A DNA stretch of 64,000 bases from Fen-1258 sp947085815 (GTDB taxonomy: Bacteria > Bacteroidota > Ignavibacteria > Ignavibacteriales > Melioribacteraceae), in the NCBI GenBank assembly GCA_947085815.1, contig CAMTXU010000014.1, positions 42,956 to 106,955 of the forward strand. Direction: 5' to 3'. The notes under the pieces are model-generated. The model had not been told where the DNA came from and searched no databases. It saw nothing but the letters and a program-made list of their open reading frames with translations. Made by a program: the position numbers and the translations under genes. This document shows, piece after piece, positions 42,753 through 51,728 of the stretch. How positions within the stretch are numbered: position 1 is the first letter of the stretch; every line of letters begins with the position of its first letter.

Positions 42753-43211
42753 TTATTTTTTCTTTCTTCTTTCACTTAACGTTTTGAAATCAATTAAGTC
42801 AATATCTCGCCCAACAGATTTTTTGTTTTTGATCAAATCCTTAAGACCAATAAATCCAACTTTCAAATTTCCGATTCGTGTCTCTTGTCTATTGAGAAAT
42901 GCTTCTTCGAATGAAACCCCCTCGATACTTGTAATAATGTCAATTCTAACCGGTTGATAGCCAATTTGGAAAATCATTCCTTTTTTTAGAAAATCTTTCT
43001 TCTTGAAATTCAAAACTGAAAAGCCAAAATCTATTAAAACCCTTTCCATTTTTTCAGCATTGCTCTCACTAATTTTTATCCATATATCAATATCGCCAGT
43101 AAACCGTGGATGTCCATGAAATGCCATCGCATATCCACCGACAATCAAATACTCAACGCGATTTTTGTTTAGTAACTTTAAGAACTCTAGATAGTCTTGG
43201 TAGAATTTCAT
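42753..43211 (-). CDS. Nucleotidyltransferase-like protein (possible toxin-antitoxin member)
   Basis: A protein of 152 residues with the Pol-beta nucleotidyltransferase core: EYLIVGGYAMAFHGHPRFTGDIDIWIKI, carrying the GG and the DxD metal residues. The third acidic residue is probably in PVRIDIITSI. Families of this size act as AMP- or CMP-transferring enzymes in toxin-antitoxin pairs. A small gene overlaps its 5' end by 59 bases, as in such pairs. It is also possible that this is a lone nucleotidyltransferase with a regulatory partner. Confidence 0.82.
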   Translation of the reverse strand: MKFYQDYLEFLKLLNKNRVEYLIVGGYAMAFHGHPRFTGDIDIWIKISESNAEKMERVLIDFGFSVLNFKKKDFLKKGMIFQIGYQPVRIDIITSIEGVSFEEAFLNRQETRIGNLKVGFIGLKDLIKNKKSVGRDIDLIDFKTLSERRKKK

Positions 43212-43341
43212 TTTTCATACTCAAATATTGTTCTCTTAAAAATTCAACTGCCTCGATTCTTTCTTGCGGAGTTTTTGACATCCAGTATTTATAATCGTCC
43301 GGCTGTTTCTTCAGCAATGTTTTTCTAATTACTTTTTCCAT
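43153..43341 (-). CDS. Small partner of the nucleotidyltransferase gene
   Basis: A protein of 62 residues from the ATG at 43341 (an ATG at 43350 gives three more). The pattern DDYKYWMSKTPQERIEAVEFLREQYL is a recurring motif of small helical proteins found next to nucleotidyltransferase genes. The 59-base overlap with the next gene suggests coupled translation. It is a candidate antitoxin or adaptor, which is inference from gene context. Confidence 0.72.
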   Translation of the reverse strand: MEKVIRKTLLKKQPDDYKYWMSKTPQERIEAVEFLREQYLSMKNEILPRLSRVLKVTKQKSR

Positions 43342-43364
43342 ATTACTCAATTAATCTTTTTTAT

Positions 43365-43453
43365 GTCATTCTGAATCACGACAAAGTCGGGGGTGAAGAA
43401 TCTCTATTCCATGTGGTTAGGAGATTCTTCGTCTCTCCGTTCCTCAGAATGAC
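43365..43453. repeat. TCATTCTGA-type palindromic repeat before gyrA
   Basis: Nested inverted repeats: GTCATTCTGA (43365-43374) with TCAGAATGAC (43444-43453), and GAAGAATCTC (43395-43404) with GAGATTCTTC (43421-43430). The 89-base unit can form one long hairpin. Its end lies 11 bases past the gyrA stop codon. Confidence 0.75.
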
Positions 43454-43463
43454 GTGTTGTTAA

Positions 43464-45902
43464 TTATTCAACTCCTTCATCTTCCGGTATTACGCGTGCT
43501 ATATCCGCGATGTCATCGCCTTCATTCAAACGGATTAGGCGAACGCCTTGTGTATTTCTTCCCATCACTCGGAGCTCGTGGACTGATTGACGAATAACCA
43601 TTCCGCCGGTTGTAATAATAACAAGTTCATCGGCGTCGTTAACTTCTTTCATGGCAATTAATTTTCCGTTTCGATCGGATGTCTTAACGGTAATAACTCC
43701 TTTGCCGCCGCGCTTAGTAATTCTGTAATCTTCGATTTCAGAGCGTTTGCCGAAACCTTTTTCCGTAACTACCATCAATGTAGTTGCATTACGAATTACC
43801 AGCATTCCAATAACAACATCTTTCTTCCCAAGCCTAATTCCCCTTACGCCGGTTGCAGTACGCCCCATATCTCTCACATCTTTTTCGTTGAAGCGAATAG
43901 CCATTCCGTCTCTTGTGCCTATTACTATATCATTCTTTCCTTCGCTCAGCTTTGCTTCTATTAAACGATCGTTACCGCTTAAATTAATTGCAATGATTCC
44001 GCCTTTTCTAATATTTGAATAAGCGGAAAGAACAGTTTTCTTAACCGTTCCCTTTTCGGTTGCCATTACAATATATTTATCGTCCGTAAATTCTTTTACT
44101 GAAACAAACGCGGTAATATTCTCTTCCTTATCTTTTTCGATAAGATTGAGAATAGACCTTCCTTTTGTAGCGCGTCCGCCTTCAGGAATTTCGTGAACTT
44201 TTAACCAATAACATTTTCCGCGGTCTGTGAAAAACATAATGTAATGATGCGTCGAGGCAACGAACATATGTTCAATAAAATCTTCTTCGCGCGTTCCGGC
44301 ACCGGTAACGCCTTTGCCGCCGCGCCCCTGTCTGCGGTAACCGCTTACGGGAAAGCGTTTAATGAATCCCGCATGAGAAATAGTAACCACAACATCTTCC
44401 TCGGCAATTATATCTTCCAGCTTGAACTCTTTGAGTTGCATTTCAATTTTGGTTCTTCGCTCATCGGCATATCTTTCTCTTAACGCAAGAAGTTCATCTT
44501 TGATAATCTGCCATCTTCTCTTTTCGTTTGTAAGAATGCCTTTTAGTTTTTCGATGAACTTGAGAATAGATTTGTATTCGTCTTCTATCTTCTGTCGTTC
44601 AAGTCCGGTTAAGCGCTGCAATCTCATGTCGAGAATTGCTTTCGCTTGAATTTCGGAAAGTTTGAACTTCCTCATCAAATTTACTTTTGCAGTCTCTGTA
44701 TCTTTCGATTTTTTGATTGTCTGGATTACAGCATCAATATTATCGAGAGCAATGATGTATCCTTCTAAAATGTGGGCGCGTCTTTCGGCTGCATCTAAAT
44801 CGAACTGAGTGCGTTTGATTAGTACGTCCATTCTGTGTTCTAAGAAATACTGCATCATCTGCTGAAGTGTTAATACTTTTGGTTGACCGTTTACTAACGC
44901 GAGCATTATTACACCAAACGTAACCTGCATCTGTGTATGTTTGAAAAGCTGATTGAGTGTAACCGCCGGTTGTCCATCGCGCTTTAATTCAATTACCACT
45001 CGCATACCATCACGGTCGGATTCATCCCGGATATTTGAGATGCCTTCAACTTTTCCTTCGCGTACAAGGTCCGCCATTTTTTCTATCAGCGATGCTTTAT
45101 TTACTTGATACGGAATTTCCGTTATGATAATGTTTTCTCTATCATTCTTAAGCGTTTCAATGTTGGCTTTGGCGCGAATCACAATTCTTCCGCGACCGGT
45201 TAAAAACGCGTCTCTAACTCCATCATAACCATAAATAATTCCACCCGTTGGAAAATCAGGTGCTTTGACAATCTTTATTAATTCTTCCGGAGTTGTTTTC
45301 GGTTTATCAATTATAGTAACAAGTCCGTTAATAATTTCACCGAGATTGTGCGGAGGAATATTTGTAGCCATACCAACGGCAATACCGCTTGCGCCATTGA
45401 TTAATAAGTTTGGCAGATAAGAGGGAAGAACTGTTGGTTCTTGAAGTGATTCATCAAAATTATTAACAAAACTAACCGTATTCTTATCAAGATCGCGCAG
45501 CATTTCATCTGCAATTCTTGCAAGGCGCGCTTCTGTGTAACGCATTGCCGCGGGCGAATCGCCGTCAACCGAACCGAAGTTTCCTTGTCCATCAACGAGG
45601 GGGTAACGCAGAGAAAAATCCTGCACCATTCGAACCATCGAGTCATAAACTGCTGTATCTCCGTGCGGGTGATATTTACCAAGCACTTCACCCACGATAC
45701 GAGCGGATTTTTTATACGGTTTATTGTGAGGAACTCCAAGTTCGTGCATGCCGAATAGAACACGGCGGTGAACAGGTTTTAATCCGTCTCTTACATCCGG
45801 CAATGCGCGGGCTACAATTACGCTCATTGCGTAATCGATGTAAGATGATTTCATTTCTTCTTCTAGTGAAACGGGTACTACTTTTTCGAATATGGTTGTC
45901 AT
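43464..45902 (-). CDS. gyrA: DNA gyrase subunit A
   Basis: A protein of 812 residues. The N-terminal half has DYAMSVIVARALPDVRDGLKPVHRR, HPHGDTAVYDSMVRM and GSVDGDSPAAMRYTEARL, the region with the catalytic Tyr. The C-terminal beta-pinwheel shows the GyrA box as QGRGGKGV, which marks gyrase rather than topoisomerase IV. With GyrB it introduces negative supercoils. gyrB lies 3.8 kb away on the same strand, with an accessory segment inserted between them. Confidence 0.98.
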   Translation of the reverse strand: MTTIFEKVVPVSLEEEMKSSYIDYAMSVIVARALPDVRDGLKPVHRRVLFGMHELGVPHNKPYKKSARIVGEVLGKYHPHGDTAVYDSMVRMVQDFSLRYPLVDGQGNFGSVDGDSPAAMRYTEARLARIADEMLRDLDKNTVSFVNNFDESLQEPTVLPSYLPNLLINGASGIAVGMATNIPPHNLGEIINGLVTIIDKPKTTPEELIKIVKAPDFPTGGIIYGYDGVRDAFLTGRGRIVIRAKANIETLKNDRENIIITEIPYQVNKASLIEKMADLVREGKVEGISNIRDESDRDGMRVVIELKRDGQPAVTLNQLFKHTQMQVTFGVIMLALVNGQPKVLTLQQMMQYFLEHRMDVLIKRTQFDLDAAERRAHILEGYIIALDNIDAVIQTIKKSKDTETAKVNLMRKFKLSEIQAKAILDMRLQRLTGLERQKIEDEYKSILKFIEKLKGILTNEKRRWQIIKDELLALRERYADERRTKIEMQLKEFKLEDIIAEEDVVVTISHAGFIKRFPVSGYRRQGRGGKGVTGAGTREEDFIEHMFVASTHHYIMFFTDRGKCYWLKVHEIPEGGRATKGRSILNLIEKDKEENITAFVSVKEFTDDKYIVMATEKGTVKKTVLSAYSNIRKGGIIAINLSGNDRLIEAKLSEGKNDIVIGTRDGMAIRFNEKDVRDMGRTATGVRGIRLGKKDVVIGMLVIRNATTLMVVTEKGFGKRSEIEDYRITKRGGKGVITVKTSDRNGKLIAMKEVNDADELVIITTGGMVIRQSVHELRVMGRNTQGVRLIRLNEGDDIADIARVIPEDEGVE

Positions 45903-45936
45903 TAGTATTATGTCTGTTTTTATTTATTAAAATTTT

Positions 45937-46003
45937 GTCTTGCTCTTGCTCGTAATCTTAATCATGCTCTCTTAACTGCGAGTAAGATTATGATTAAGAA
46001 CTA
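45937..46003. repeat. CTTGCTCGTAATCTTAATC-type dispersed inverted repeat
   Basis: TCTTAATCAT (45956-45965) pairs with ATGATTAAGA (45990-45999), and the flanks repeat GTAATCTTA and TAAGATTA words. A similar stretch, with ATCTTGATTCTGCTCATG and AGATTACGACC, lies at 49637-49707 before gyrB. Both are non-coding. Confidence 0.55.
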
Positions 46004-46051
46004 CTTTTTATACAATCCTATATGTCTTGAAGGAATAAATTATAATCTCGC

Positions 46052-46702
46052 TTAGACATAGACTACCTCTTGCTTCACAAGTTTCCATAAATTTTTATTT
46101 CTCTTAATTACTTCTTTCGGATAAAAATCTAACATCACTTCGCAGAATTCCAACATCCATTTTTTCCTTGAATAATTTTGATTGATTTTTATTTTGTTCG
46201 CGTTTGCAATCTGAATTTGCCCCCAACCTAAAGCACCTATCGTTAAACAATCCCACGACAAAAATTCAATGGGAACAAAATTAACAGCTTCAACTTTTAT
46301 ATTTGTCCCCACTATATTATAGGCGACATTAAGAATGACAAAATAATTTGCATCGTCTTCATAAAATCTGGCTAATCTTTCTACAGATGTTAGATTAGGC
46401 ATATTAAATTTTGTGTCTATTCTGTGAGTTTTAACATCAACAATATTATAATTTCCCTCTTTATCGCTGAAGGCCATATAGGCCATTGCTCTTCTGGCAA
46501 AGGAGGCGCTATACTCACCACAGTATTCACCAAGTATTATTTGAAAGTTTTCTGCAAGGACGGATTGTAGCGCGTCTCCCGCCGCCCTTGGGCTTGAAGC
46601 GGTTGCCTCACTCATAAAATCTTTGTGGGTATTTATGAACTCTGTTATCTTTCTCTCGATCTCTTTATATGCTTCCGAATAAAATAATTTACTTTTGGCC
46701 AT
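46052..46702 (-). CDS. Type II restriction endonuclease, PD-(D/E)xK, HincII/EcoRV-like
   Basis: A protein of 216 residues. The likely catalytic segment is NYNIVDVKTHRIDTKFNMPNLTSVERLA, with Asp and Lys in the VDVKT strand. HincII has DVKTRNISKSAQAPNIISAY at the matching place, which suggests the EcoRV/HincII fold. A Gln-rich GWGQIQIANANKI and a helical C-terminus follow, also reminiscent of that family. It ends 1 base past the start of its methyltransferase neighbour, a pairing that strongly indicates a restriction-modification system. The recognition sequence is unknown. Confidence 0.75.
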   Translation of the reverse strand: MAKSKLFYSEAYKEIERKITEFINTHKDFMSEATASSPRAAGDALQSVLAENFQIILGEYCGEYSASFARRAMAYMAFSDKEGNYNIVDVKTHRIDTKFNMPNLTSVERLARFYEDDANYFVILNVAYNIVGTNIKVEAVNFVPIEFLSWDCLTIGALGWGQIQIANANKIKINQNYSRKKWMLEFCEVMLDFYPKEVIKRNKNLWKLVKQEVVYV

Positions 46703-46703
46703 T

Positions 46704-47750
46704 CTATGCCCCCTTTTTTATATCAAATAATGAAAAGGCTGGTTCCCTTATTTTATTTTCTTTTTTATAAGAACCTTTCTTCTGATCTTTTAATGAGTTT
46801 CTCTCCCAAAAAACTCCATCATGATAACCTTGAATTGTTTTATCTTCCTCTGCAAGACGTAATCGTTTTTCTATAAGACAAGCATACGTTTCATCAATCT
46901 CAACTCCAGCATACCTACGACCCAGTTTTTTTGCAACCACCGATGTAGTTCCAACTCCTAAAAATGGATCAAATACAAAATCTCCTTCATTGCTTGAAGC
47001 AAGTATTATCTTTGCAAGAAGTTTTTCCGGCTTTTGTGTTGGGTGATCGGTGTTCTCTGGCATAGACCAATATGGAATAGAAATATCTGTCCAAATATTA
47101 GATGGAAAAGTTAATCGGTACCCTGAGCCATCTTCTTCCTTAACCCAATCTTTCGGTTTTCCATTTTCGTCTGTATATGGTGCAATAATTTTCTTTTTTA
47201 GCTTCACTGCATCAACATTAAAAACAAAATCTTCTGAAAGTGTGCAGAACCAAATATCTTCAGTATTGTTCTTCCAATTAGATTTAGCTCCTCTTCCTTT
47301 CTCACGCTCCCAAGTAATTCTATTTCTTACTTTGAAATATTTTTCTACAACTTGTTGAATCGCTCCAGAAGATCGCCAATCGCCACAAATATAAATCGAC
47401 GACGTTCTTTTCAGAGTAGGAATCAGTTTTGTAATCCATCCGTCTATCCAGTTAACATACGCTTCTGAAGACATTTCTTTGAATGTGTTACCATTAAAAT
47501 TTTTTGTCAGGTTATAGGGGGGATCGACAAACAATAAATCAACAAATTCTTTTGGTAGAAATTCCATTACATTAAACAAATCTTGGTTAATAGTTTTATT
47601 CTCTATCTGTGCAACTGTTGTTGGTTCAAAAATTTTAATTAGTTCTTTAGCATATAAAGATTTCTCTCCCTCTGATAAGGTCATAGTTTTATTTCTGGGG
47701 GCTCTTTTCTTTTCTGTATTTTTTTCTTCTGACATAATTTCTTTCATCAT
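46704..47750 (-). CDS. Type II DNA methyltransferase, adenine-N6 or cytosine-N4, beta class
   Basis: A protein of 348 residues; an ATG at 47735 is an alternative start. Motif IV is VDPPYNLTKNF, and motif I (AdoMet binding) is FDPFLGVGTTSVVAKKLGRRYAGVEID near the C-terminal side. The order IV-TRD-I indicates the beta class. Other marks are SIYICGDWRSSG and DHPTQKPEKLLAKIIL. It should protect host DNA from the endonuclease encoded 1 base downstream. The DPPY form suggests adenine-N6 methylation, but N4-cytosine is not excluded. Confidence 0.93.
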   Translation of the reverse strand: MMKEIMSEEKNTEKKRAPRNKTMTLSEGEKSLYAKELIKIFEPTTVAQIENKTINQDLFNVMEFLPKEFVDLLFVDPPYNLTKNFNGNTFKEMSSEAYVNWIDGWITKLIPTLKRTSSIYICGDWRSSGAIQQVVEKYFKVRNRITWEREKGRGAKSNWKNNTEDIWFCTLSEDFVFNVDAVKLKKKIIAPYTDENGKPKDWVKEEDGSGYRLTFPSNIWTDISIPYWSMPENTDHPTQKPEKLLAKIILASSNEGDFVFDPFLGVGTTSVVAKKLGRRYAGVEIDETYACLIEKRLRLAEEDKTIQGYHDGVFWERNSLKDQKKGSYKKENKIREPAFSLFDIKKGA

Positions 47751-47868
47751 GATATAAGAACTACTTTTTAAAAATGGTTGTCATGTTTTACTTCTGATTT
47801 AGGATTTTGAATTTGTTGATTTAATTTTTTCTCTTTTGTTGTTCCAACGAAGCTGGAATTTGTTTTAC

Positions 47869-48627
47869 TTATTCCTCTTCCAAATTAAATTTTATTTCAA
47901 ATGGCTCAAGCAATCCACAAAATATTTTAAAAATCAAAGTCGATGTTTTAGAACTGCTTTTCTCTTTATAAAAAGAAAGCGGAAAGGCAATTTTTGTTTT
48001 TGCTTCAATTAAAGTTAGCTCCCAACCGCTTTCAAAAGATGCTTTATAATCTTCTACTTCGCTAACACTGCGATCTTTCCACTCGGATTGAGGTCTTACG
48101 TCTGATCCGTCTTTTATATACAAAAAAACACGTACATTTTTTGCGACTGCATTTCCTGTATTATATAATTCAAAAGGAATAGTTAATCCTTCGCCTTCTA
48201 TAAATTTGTATTTTATTGTAGCCCCGTTAATATCTTTTCCATTATATAAACAATTAATTCTTGGACTTCGGGATCGCTCATCTATTATTCTCTTAGATTC
48301 TTCTTTTGTTTCCTTCAAAGTTTTGTCGATCTTATCATTAACTGAAACAAATATTTTGTTTTGGCTTTCAGATAAATTTTTGTACTGTTCATTAACTCGT
48401 TGTTCAAACTTATCGTTCTCTGTCAAAAAATCTCGCTTCAATTCTTTCATTTCGTTTTTAGTTTCTGTGGACGAGCCCATCGTGAAAAACAAGGGCATAA
48501 ATATTCCGAAAAGGGTCAACATACTGCCGGCGATGATCATAAAATAATTCAGCCTTTTTTCGGCTATCTCTAATTTTGCCTCTGTTATTTTGCTTTTTAC
48601 TAACTCTTCAATTTCTTTTTTTTCCAT
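47869..48627 (-). CDS. Membrane-anchored coiled-coil protein next to the R-M genes
   Basis: I do not recognise a family. The protein has 252 residues: an N-terminal charged helix, one membrane segment (about 28-49, IIAGSMLTLFGIFMPLFF), then a long coiled-coil region of about 60 residues (KNEMKELKRDFLTENDKFEQ, with IDKTLKETKEESKRII further on). The C-terminal half is rich in strands (FELYNTGNAVAKNVRVFLYIKDG, CARDB-like) and ends in an acidic tail. A good ribosome binding site (AGGGGA) precedes the ATG. It sits 118 bases upstream of the methyltransferase on the same strand, and could belong to the same defence unit or be a passenger. Confidence 0.65.
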   Translation of the reverse strand: MEKKEIEELVKSKITEAKLEIAEKRLNYFMIIAGSMLTLFGIFMPLFFTMGSSTETKNEMKELKRDFLTENDKFEQRVNEQYKNLSESQNKIFVSVNDKIDKTLKETKEESKRIIDERSRSPRINCLYNGKDINGATIKYKFIEGEGLTIPFELYNTGNAVAKNVRVFLYIKDGSDVRPQSEWKDRSVSEVEDYKASFESGWELTLIEAKTKIAFPLSFYKEKSSSKTSTLIFKIFCGLLEPFEIKFNLEEE

Positions 48628-48648
48628 TTTTCATTCCCCTAAAAATGT

Positions 48649-49629
48649 TTATAAAAGAACCGTTGCCAATCCCAAGTAAAACAGTATCGTAAAAATATCT
48701 GTCAGCGCAAGCGTAATTGGTCCAGATGAAATTTTGGGATCAAGCATAAAAGCATGCAAAGCAGACGGAACGCTTAATCCTAAAACTGCCGCGATGAGTT
48801 GAACAATCAATACGCTCAAAGCTATTACTGCTGCCGATATTAAAGATCCTTTCCAGACCAAAGCAATCAAACCAACCAGAACTGCGCAGCTTAAGCCGAT
48901 CAACCCAGCTGTTTGAATTTCCTTAAATAAATTTTTCAAGTACCATTTCAAAGAGGGGTGAACCGTATGAAGTGTTTGTATAGCCATAGTCATTGACTGT
49001 ATGCTTATGCTTTCGCCAAGACCAAGCATTAAGGTTAGAAAGAATGCTACCAAGATACTCTCGGTTAGAGTTGCTTCAAACAAACCAGCCAGCAAAGCGC
49101 AAATTGTTCCGCCGGTTATTGTTGATATCAGCCAGGGAAATCTATAGCGCCACGCTTTGAGCGGAGAAGCATTTTTAACCTCCGAAATCTTAAAACCGAT
49201 CTCTTCAAAAACATCGCTCACCTCTGCAGGTTCTTCAACATTAAGAAACTCATCGGTAAAAAGGTTCACATCAACAATGCCAATCAATCTTCTCTCATCA
49301 TCCACTACGGGGAAAGCTAAAAATTTATAGGTTACAAAAAACTCGCATGCATCATAAACGGTTGCCGTTTTTGGAAGTGCTGCAACACGTTTAACCATTA
49401 ATTCTTCGATCTTTTGTTCCGGCTTGCCAGTCAACAATCTGCGTGTCGGCAGAACACCAACAAGTTTTTTGTTTTCATCAACAACATAAAAGTAAACTAT
49501 TCTTTCGCCAAGACCTTTTTCTCTAATTTTTATAAGCGTTTCATCAACGGACAAATCTTTATCGAGTGCGGTAAAATCTTTCCGCGCATGTTCCATTACC
49601 GGATGATTATATTTTTGTTTTTCTGGCAT
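48649..49629 (-). CDS. MgtE-type magnesium transporter lacking the N-terminal domain
   Basis: A protein of 326 residues. It starts with two CBS domains (VDENKKLVGVLPTRRLLTGK and FPVVDDERRLIGIVDVNLF) and continues with the MgtE membrane domain (STITGGTICALLAGLFE, LGLGESISIQSMTMAIQTL, GLSVPSALHAFMLDP), which contains the family's conserved pore residues. The superhelical N domain of classical MgtE (about 120 residues) is absent. Such short CBS-MgtE forms are common in this bacterial group. It ends 21 bases upstream of the membrane coiled-coil gene. Confidence 0.92.
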   Translation of the reverse strand: MPEKQKYNHPVMEHARKDFTALDKDLSVDETLIKIREKGLGERIVYFYVVDENKKLVGVLPTRRLLTGKPEQKIEELMVKRVAALPKTATVYDACEFFVTYKFLAFPVVDDERRLIGIVDVNLFTDEFLNVEEPAEVSDVFEEIGFKISEVKNASPLKAWRYRFPWLISTITGGTICALLAGLFEATLTESILVAFFLTLMLGLGESISIQSMTMAIQTLHTVHPSLKWYLKNLFKEIQTAGLIGLSCAVLVGLIALVWKGSLISAAVIALSVLIVQLIAAVLGLSVPSALHAFMLDPKISSGPITLALTDIFTILFYLGLATVLL

Positions 49630-49636
49630 TATATTT

Positions 49637-49707
49637 TATCTTGATTCTGCTCATGTTCTTAATCTTGATGGCTTAAACAAAAAGAACAAGATTACGACCA
49701 TAATTAT
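49637..49707. repeat. Second copy of the TTAATC-type dispersed repeat
   Basis: A non-coding piece with ATCTTGATTCTGCTCATGTT and its partial complement AACAAGATTACGACC, like the element at 45937-46003. It lies between the gyrB stop and the MgtE ATG. Confidence 0.4.
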
Positions 49708-49710
49708 AAA

Positions 49711-51708
49711 TTATATATCCAGCTTTGCGTACTTTGCGTGTTTCTCAATAAACGCTCGTCGAGGCTCAACGGCATCACCCATAAGTGTTTCAAAAATTTT
49801 ATCTGCCGCCGCGGCACTTTCAATATTTACCTGAAGAACGGTGCGGGTTTCCGGGTTCATTGTTGTTGACCACAACTGTTCGGGGTTCATTTCACCTAAG
49901 CCTTTGTAACGCGAAATTACAATTCCTTTAACTTGCTGTTCGCCGCCCTCTGTTTCCTCAATTTCTTCAACTGCAACTATTTTTTCCTCTTTACCTGCTT
50001 TAAATCTTTTTAAGATTTTATCTCTCTCTTCTTCATCAAAAGCGTAATGTTCTTCTTTCCCCTTTTTTATTTTGTAAAGGGGCGGTTGAGCAATGTATAC
50101 TTTTCCCACCGCTATCAATTCCTTCATGTGCCGGTAAAGAAAAGTTAATAGTAATGTTCTGATGTGGCTTCCGTCCACATCGGCATCGGTCATTAAAATT
50201 ATTTTTCCATAACGCGCTTTTTCATGATTGAACTCTTCACCGATTCCGGCGCCTATTGCAGAGATCATCGCCTGAATTTCTATGTTCTCAAGAATTTTAT
50301 TTAGCTTAGCTTTTTCAACATTTAGTATTTTCCCTTTTATCGGAAGAATAGCCTGGAATCTTCTATCCCGCCCCATCTTTGCCGAGCCGCCCGCCGAATC
50401 ACCCTCGACTATATAGATTTCACAATGTTCTGGGTCGTTAATTGAACAATCGGCAAGTTTGCCGGGTAAGTGCATTGTATCGAGCGCATTTTTTCTGCGC
50501 ACAAGTTCACGCGCCTTACGGGCTGCTTCGCGAGCTTCTGCAGCACGCATACATTTATCAATTATTTTTTTTCCGACGGATGGATTTTCTTCAAGATATT
50601 CCTGTAATTTTTCTCCTACCAGCATCTCAACTGCGGATTTAACTTCACCGTTTCCTAGTTTAGTTTTTGTCTGCCCTTCAAATTGCGGTTCCATAACTTT
50701 TACAGATATTACTGCTGTTAATCCTTCTTTGAAGTCGTCTCCGGTCAAAGAAATTTTACTACTGTCCTTGATTAGACCGTTTTTATATGCATAGTTATTA
50801 AAGGTTCTTGTTAGCGCGGTTCTGAAACCTACCAAATGTGTTCCCCCTTCGATTGTATTAATATTGTTCACATACGAATGAACATTCTCGGAATAGGAGT
50901 CGCTATACTCAAATGCTATTTCAACCGGAGTATTATCTTTCTCTCCTTCAATGTAAACCGGCTTGTGAATGGGCGAACGATTTTCATCTAGATATTTTAC
51001 AAAGTCAATCAATCCGCCTTTAAATTTAAAAACTTCTTCCTGCCCATCGGCTTCATCTTTTAGCGTCATTGTAACTTCTTTGTTGAGATAAGCGAGTTCG
51101 CGCAATCTCTCGGCAACGGTATCGAAATGAAATTTTGTTGCCTTGAAAATCTCTTTATCGGGAGTAAAAGTAATTTTAGTTCCTGTGTTTTCGCTTTTAT
51201 ATGTTCCGCTCTGTCTAACCGGAGCTTTTGCAATACCTTTCCTATATTCTTGTGTGTATATTTTTCCATCGCGCCTAACTTCAACAACTAATTTTTCAGA
51301 AAGAGCGTTTACAACAGACACACCCACACCGTGCAGTCCGCCTGAAACTTTGTAAGAATTTTTATCGAATTTACCACCGGCATGTAATACGGTCATAACA
51401 ACTTCGAGTGCGGATTTTTTTTCTTCCGGATGCATATCAACAGGAATACCGCGTCCGCGATCTTCAACCGTTACACTCTGATCTTTATGAATAGTTACGA
51501 TAACACGATCGTTATAACCAGCAAGAGCCTCATCAATACTGTTATCTACAACTTCATTTATCAGGTGATGGAGTCCGCGCGAGCCGATGTCGCCTATATA
51601 CATTGCCGGACGCTTCCGAACTGCTTCCAGCCCCTTTAAGACGTTAATATTTTTCGCACTGTATTCTTCTTGCGATTTGTCGTTTGTTTTCTCTTTATCT
51701 TTCGTCAT
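49711..51708 (-). CDS. gyrB: DNA gyrase subunit B
   Basis: A protein of 665 residues. It carries the GHKL ATPase motifs EVVDNSIDEALAG, EDRGRGIPVDMHPEEKKSAL and GGLHGVGVSVVNALS, the Toprim domain EGDSAGGSAKMGRDRRFQA and DADVDGSHIRTLLLTF, and a C-terminal YKGLGEMNPEQLW. The KKSALEVVMTVLHAG box is gyrase-like. It is the ATPase subunit of gyrase. It lies between the DUF721 gene and the MgtE gene in the dnaA-dnaN-recF cluster. Confidence 0.98.
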   Translation of the reverse strand: MTKDKEKTNDKSQEEYSAKNINVLKGLEAVRKRPAMYIGDIGSRGLHHLINEVVDNSIDEALAGYNDRVIVTIHKDQSVTVEDRGRGIPVDMHPEEKKSALEVVMTVLHAGGKFDKNSYKVSGGLHGVGVSVVNALSEKLVVEVRRDGKIYTQEYRKGIAKAPVRQSGTYKSENTGTKITFTPDKEIFKATKFHFDTVAERLRELAYLNKEVTMTLKDEADGQEEVFKFKGGLIDFVKYLDENRSPIHKPVYIEGEKDNTPVEIAFEYSDSYSENVHSYVNNINTIEGGTHLVGFRTALTRTFNNYAYKNGLIKDSSKISLTGDDFKEGLTAVISVKVMEPQFEGQTKTKLGNGEVKSAVEMLVGEKLQEYLEENPSVGKKIIDKCMRAAEAREAARKARELVRRKNALDTMHLPGKLADCSINDPEHCEIYIVEGDSAGGSAKMGRDRRFQAILPIKGKILNVEKAKLNKILENIEIQAMISAIGAGIGEEFNHEKARYGKIILMTDADVDGSHIRTLLLTFLYRHMKELIAVGKVYIAQPPLYKIKKGKEEHYAFDEEERDKILKRFKAGKEEKIVAVEEIEETEGGEQQVKGIVISRYKGLGEMNPEQLWSTTMNPETRTVLQVNIESAAAADKIFETLMGDAVEPRRAFIEKHAKYAKLDI

Positions 51709-51728
51709 TGTTTATCTGTATTCCTTCT

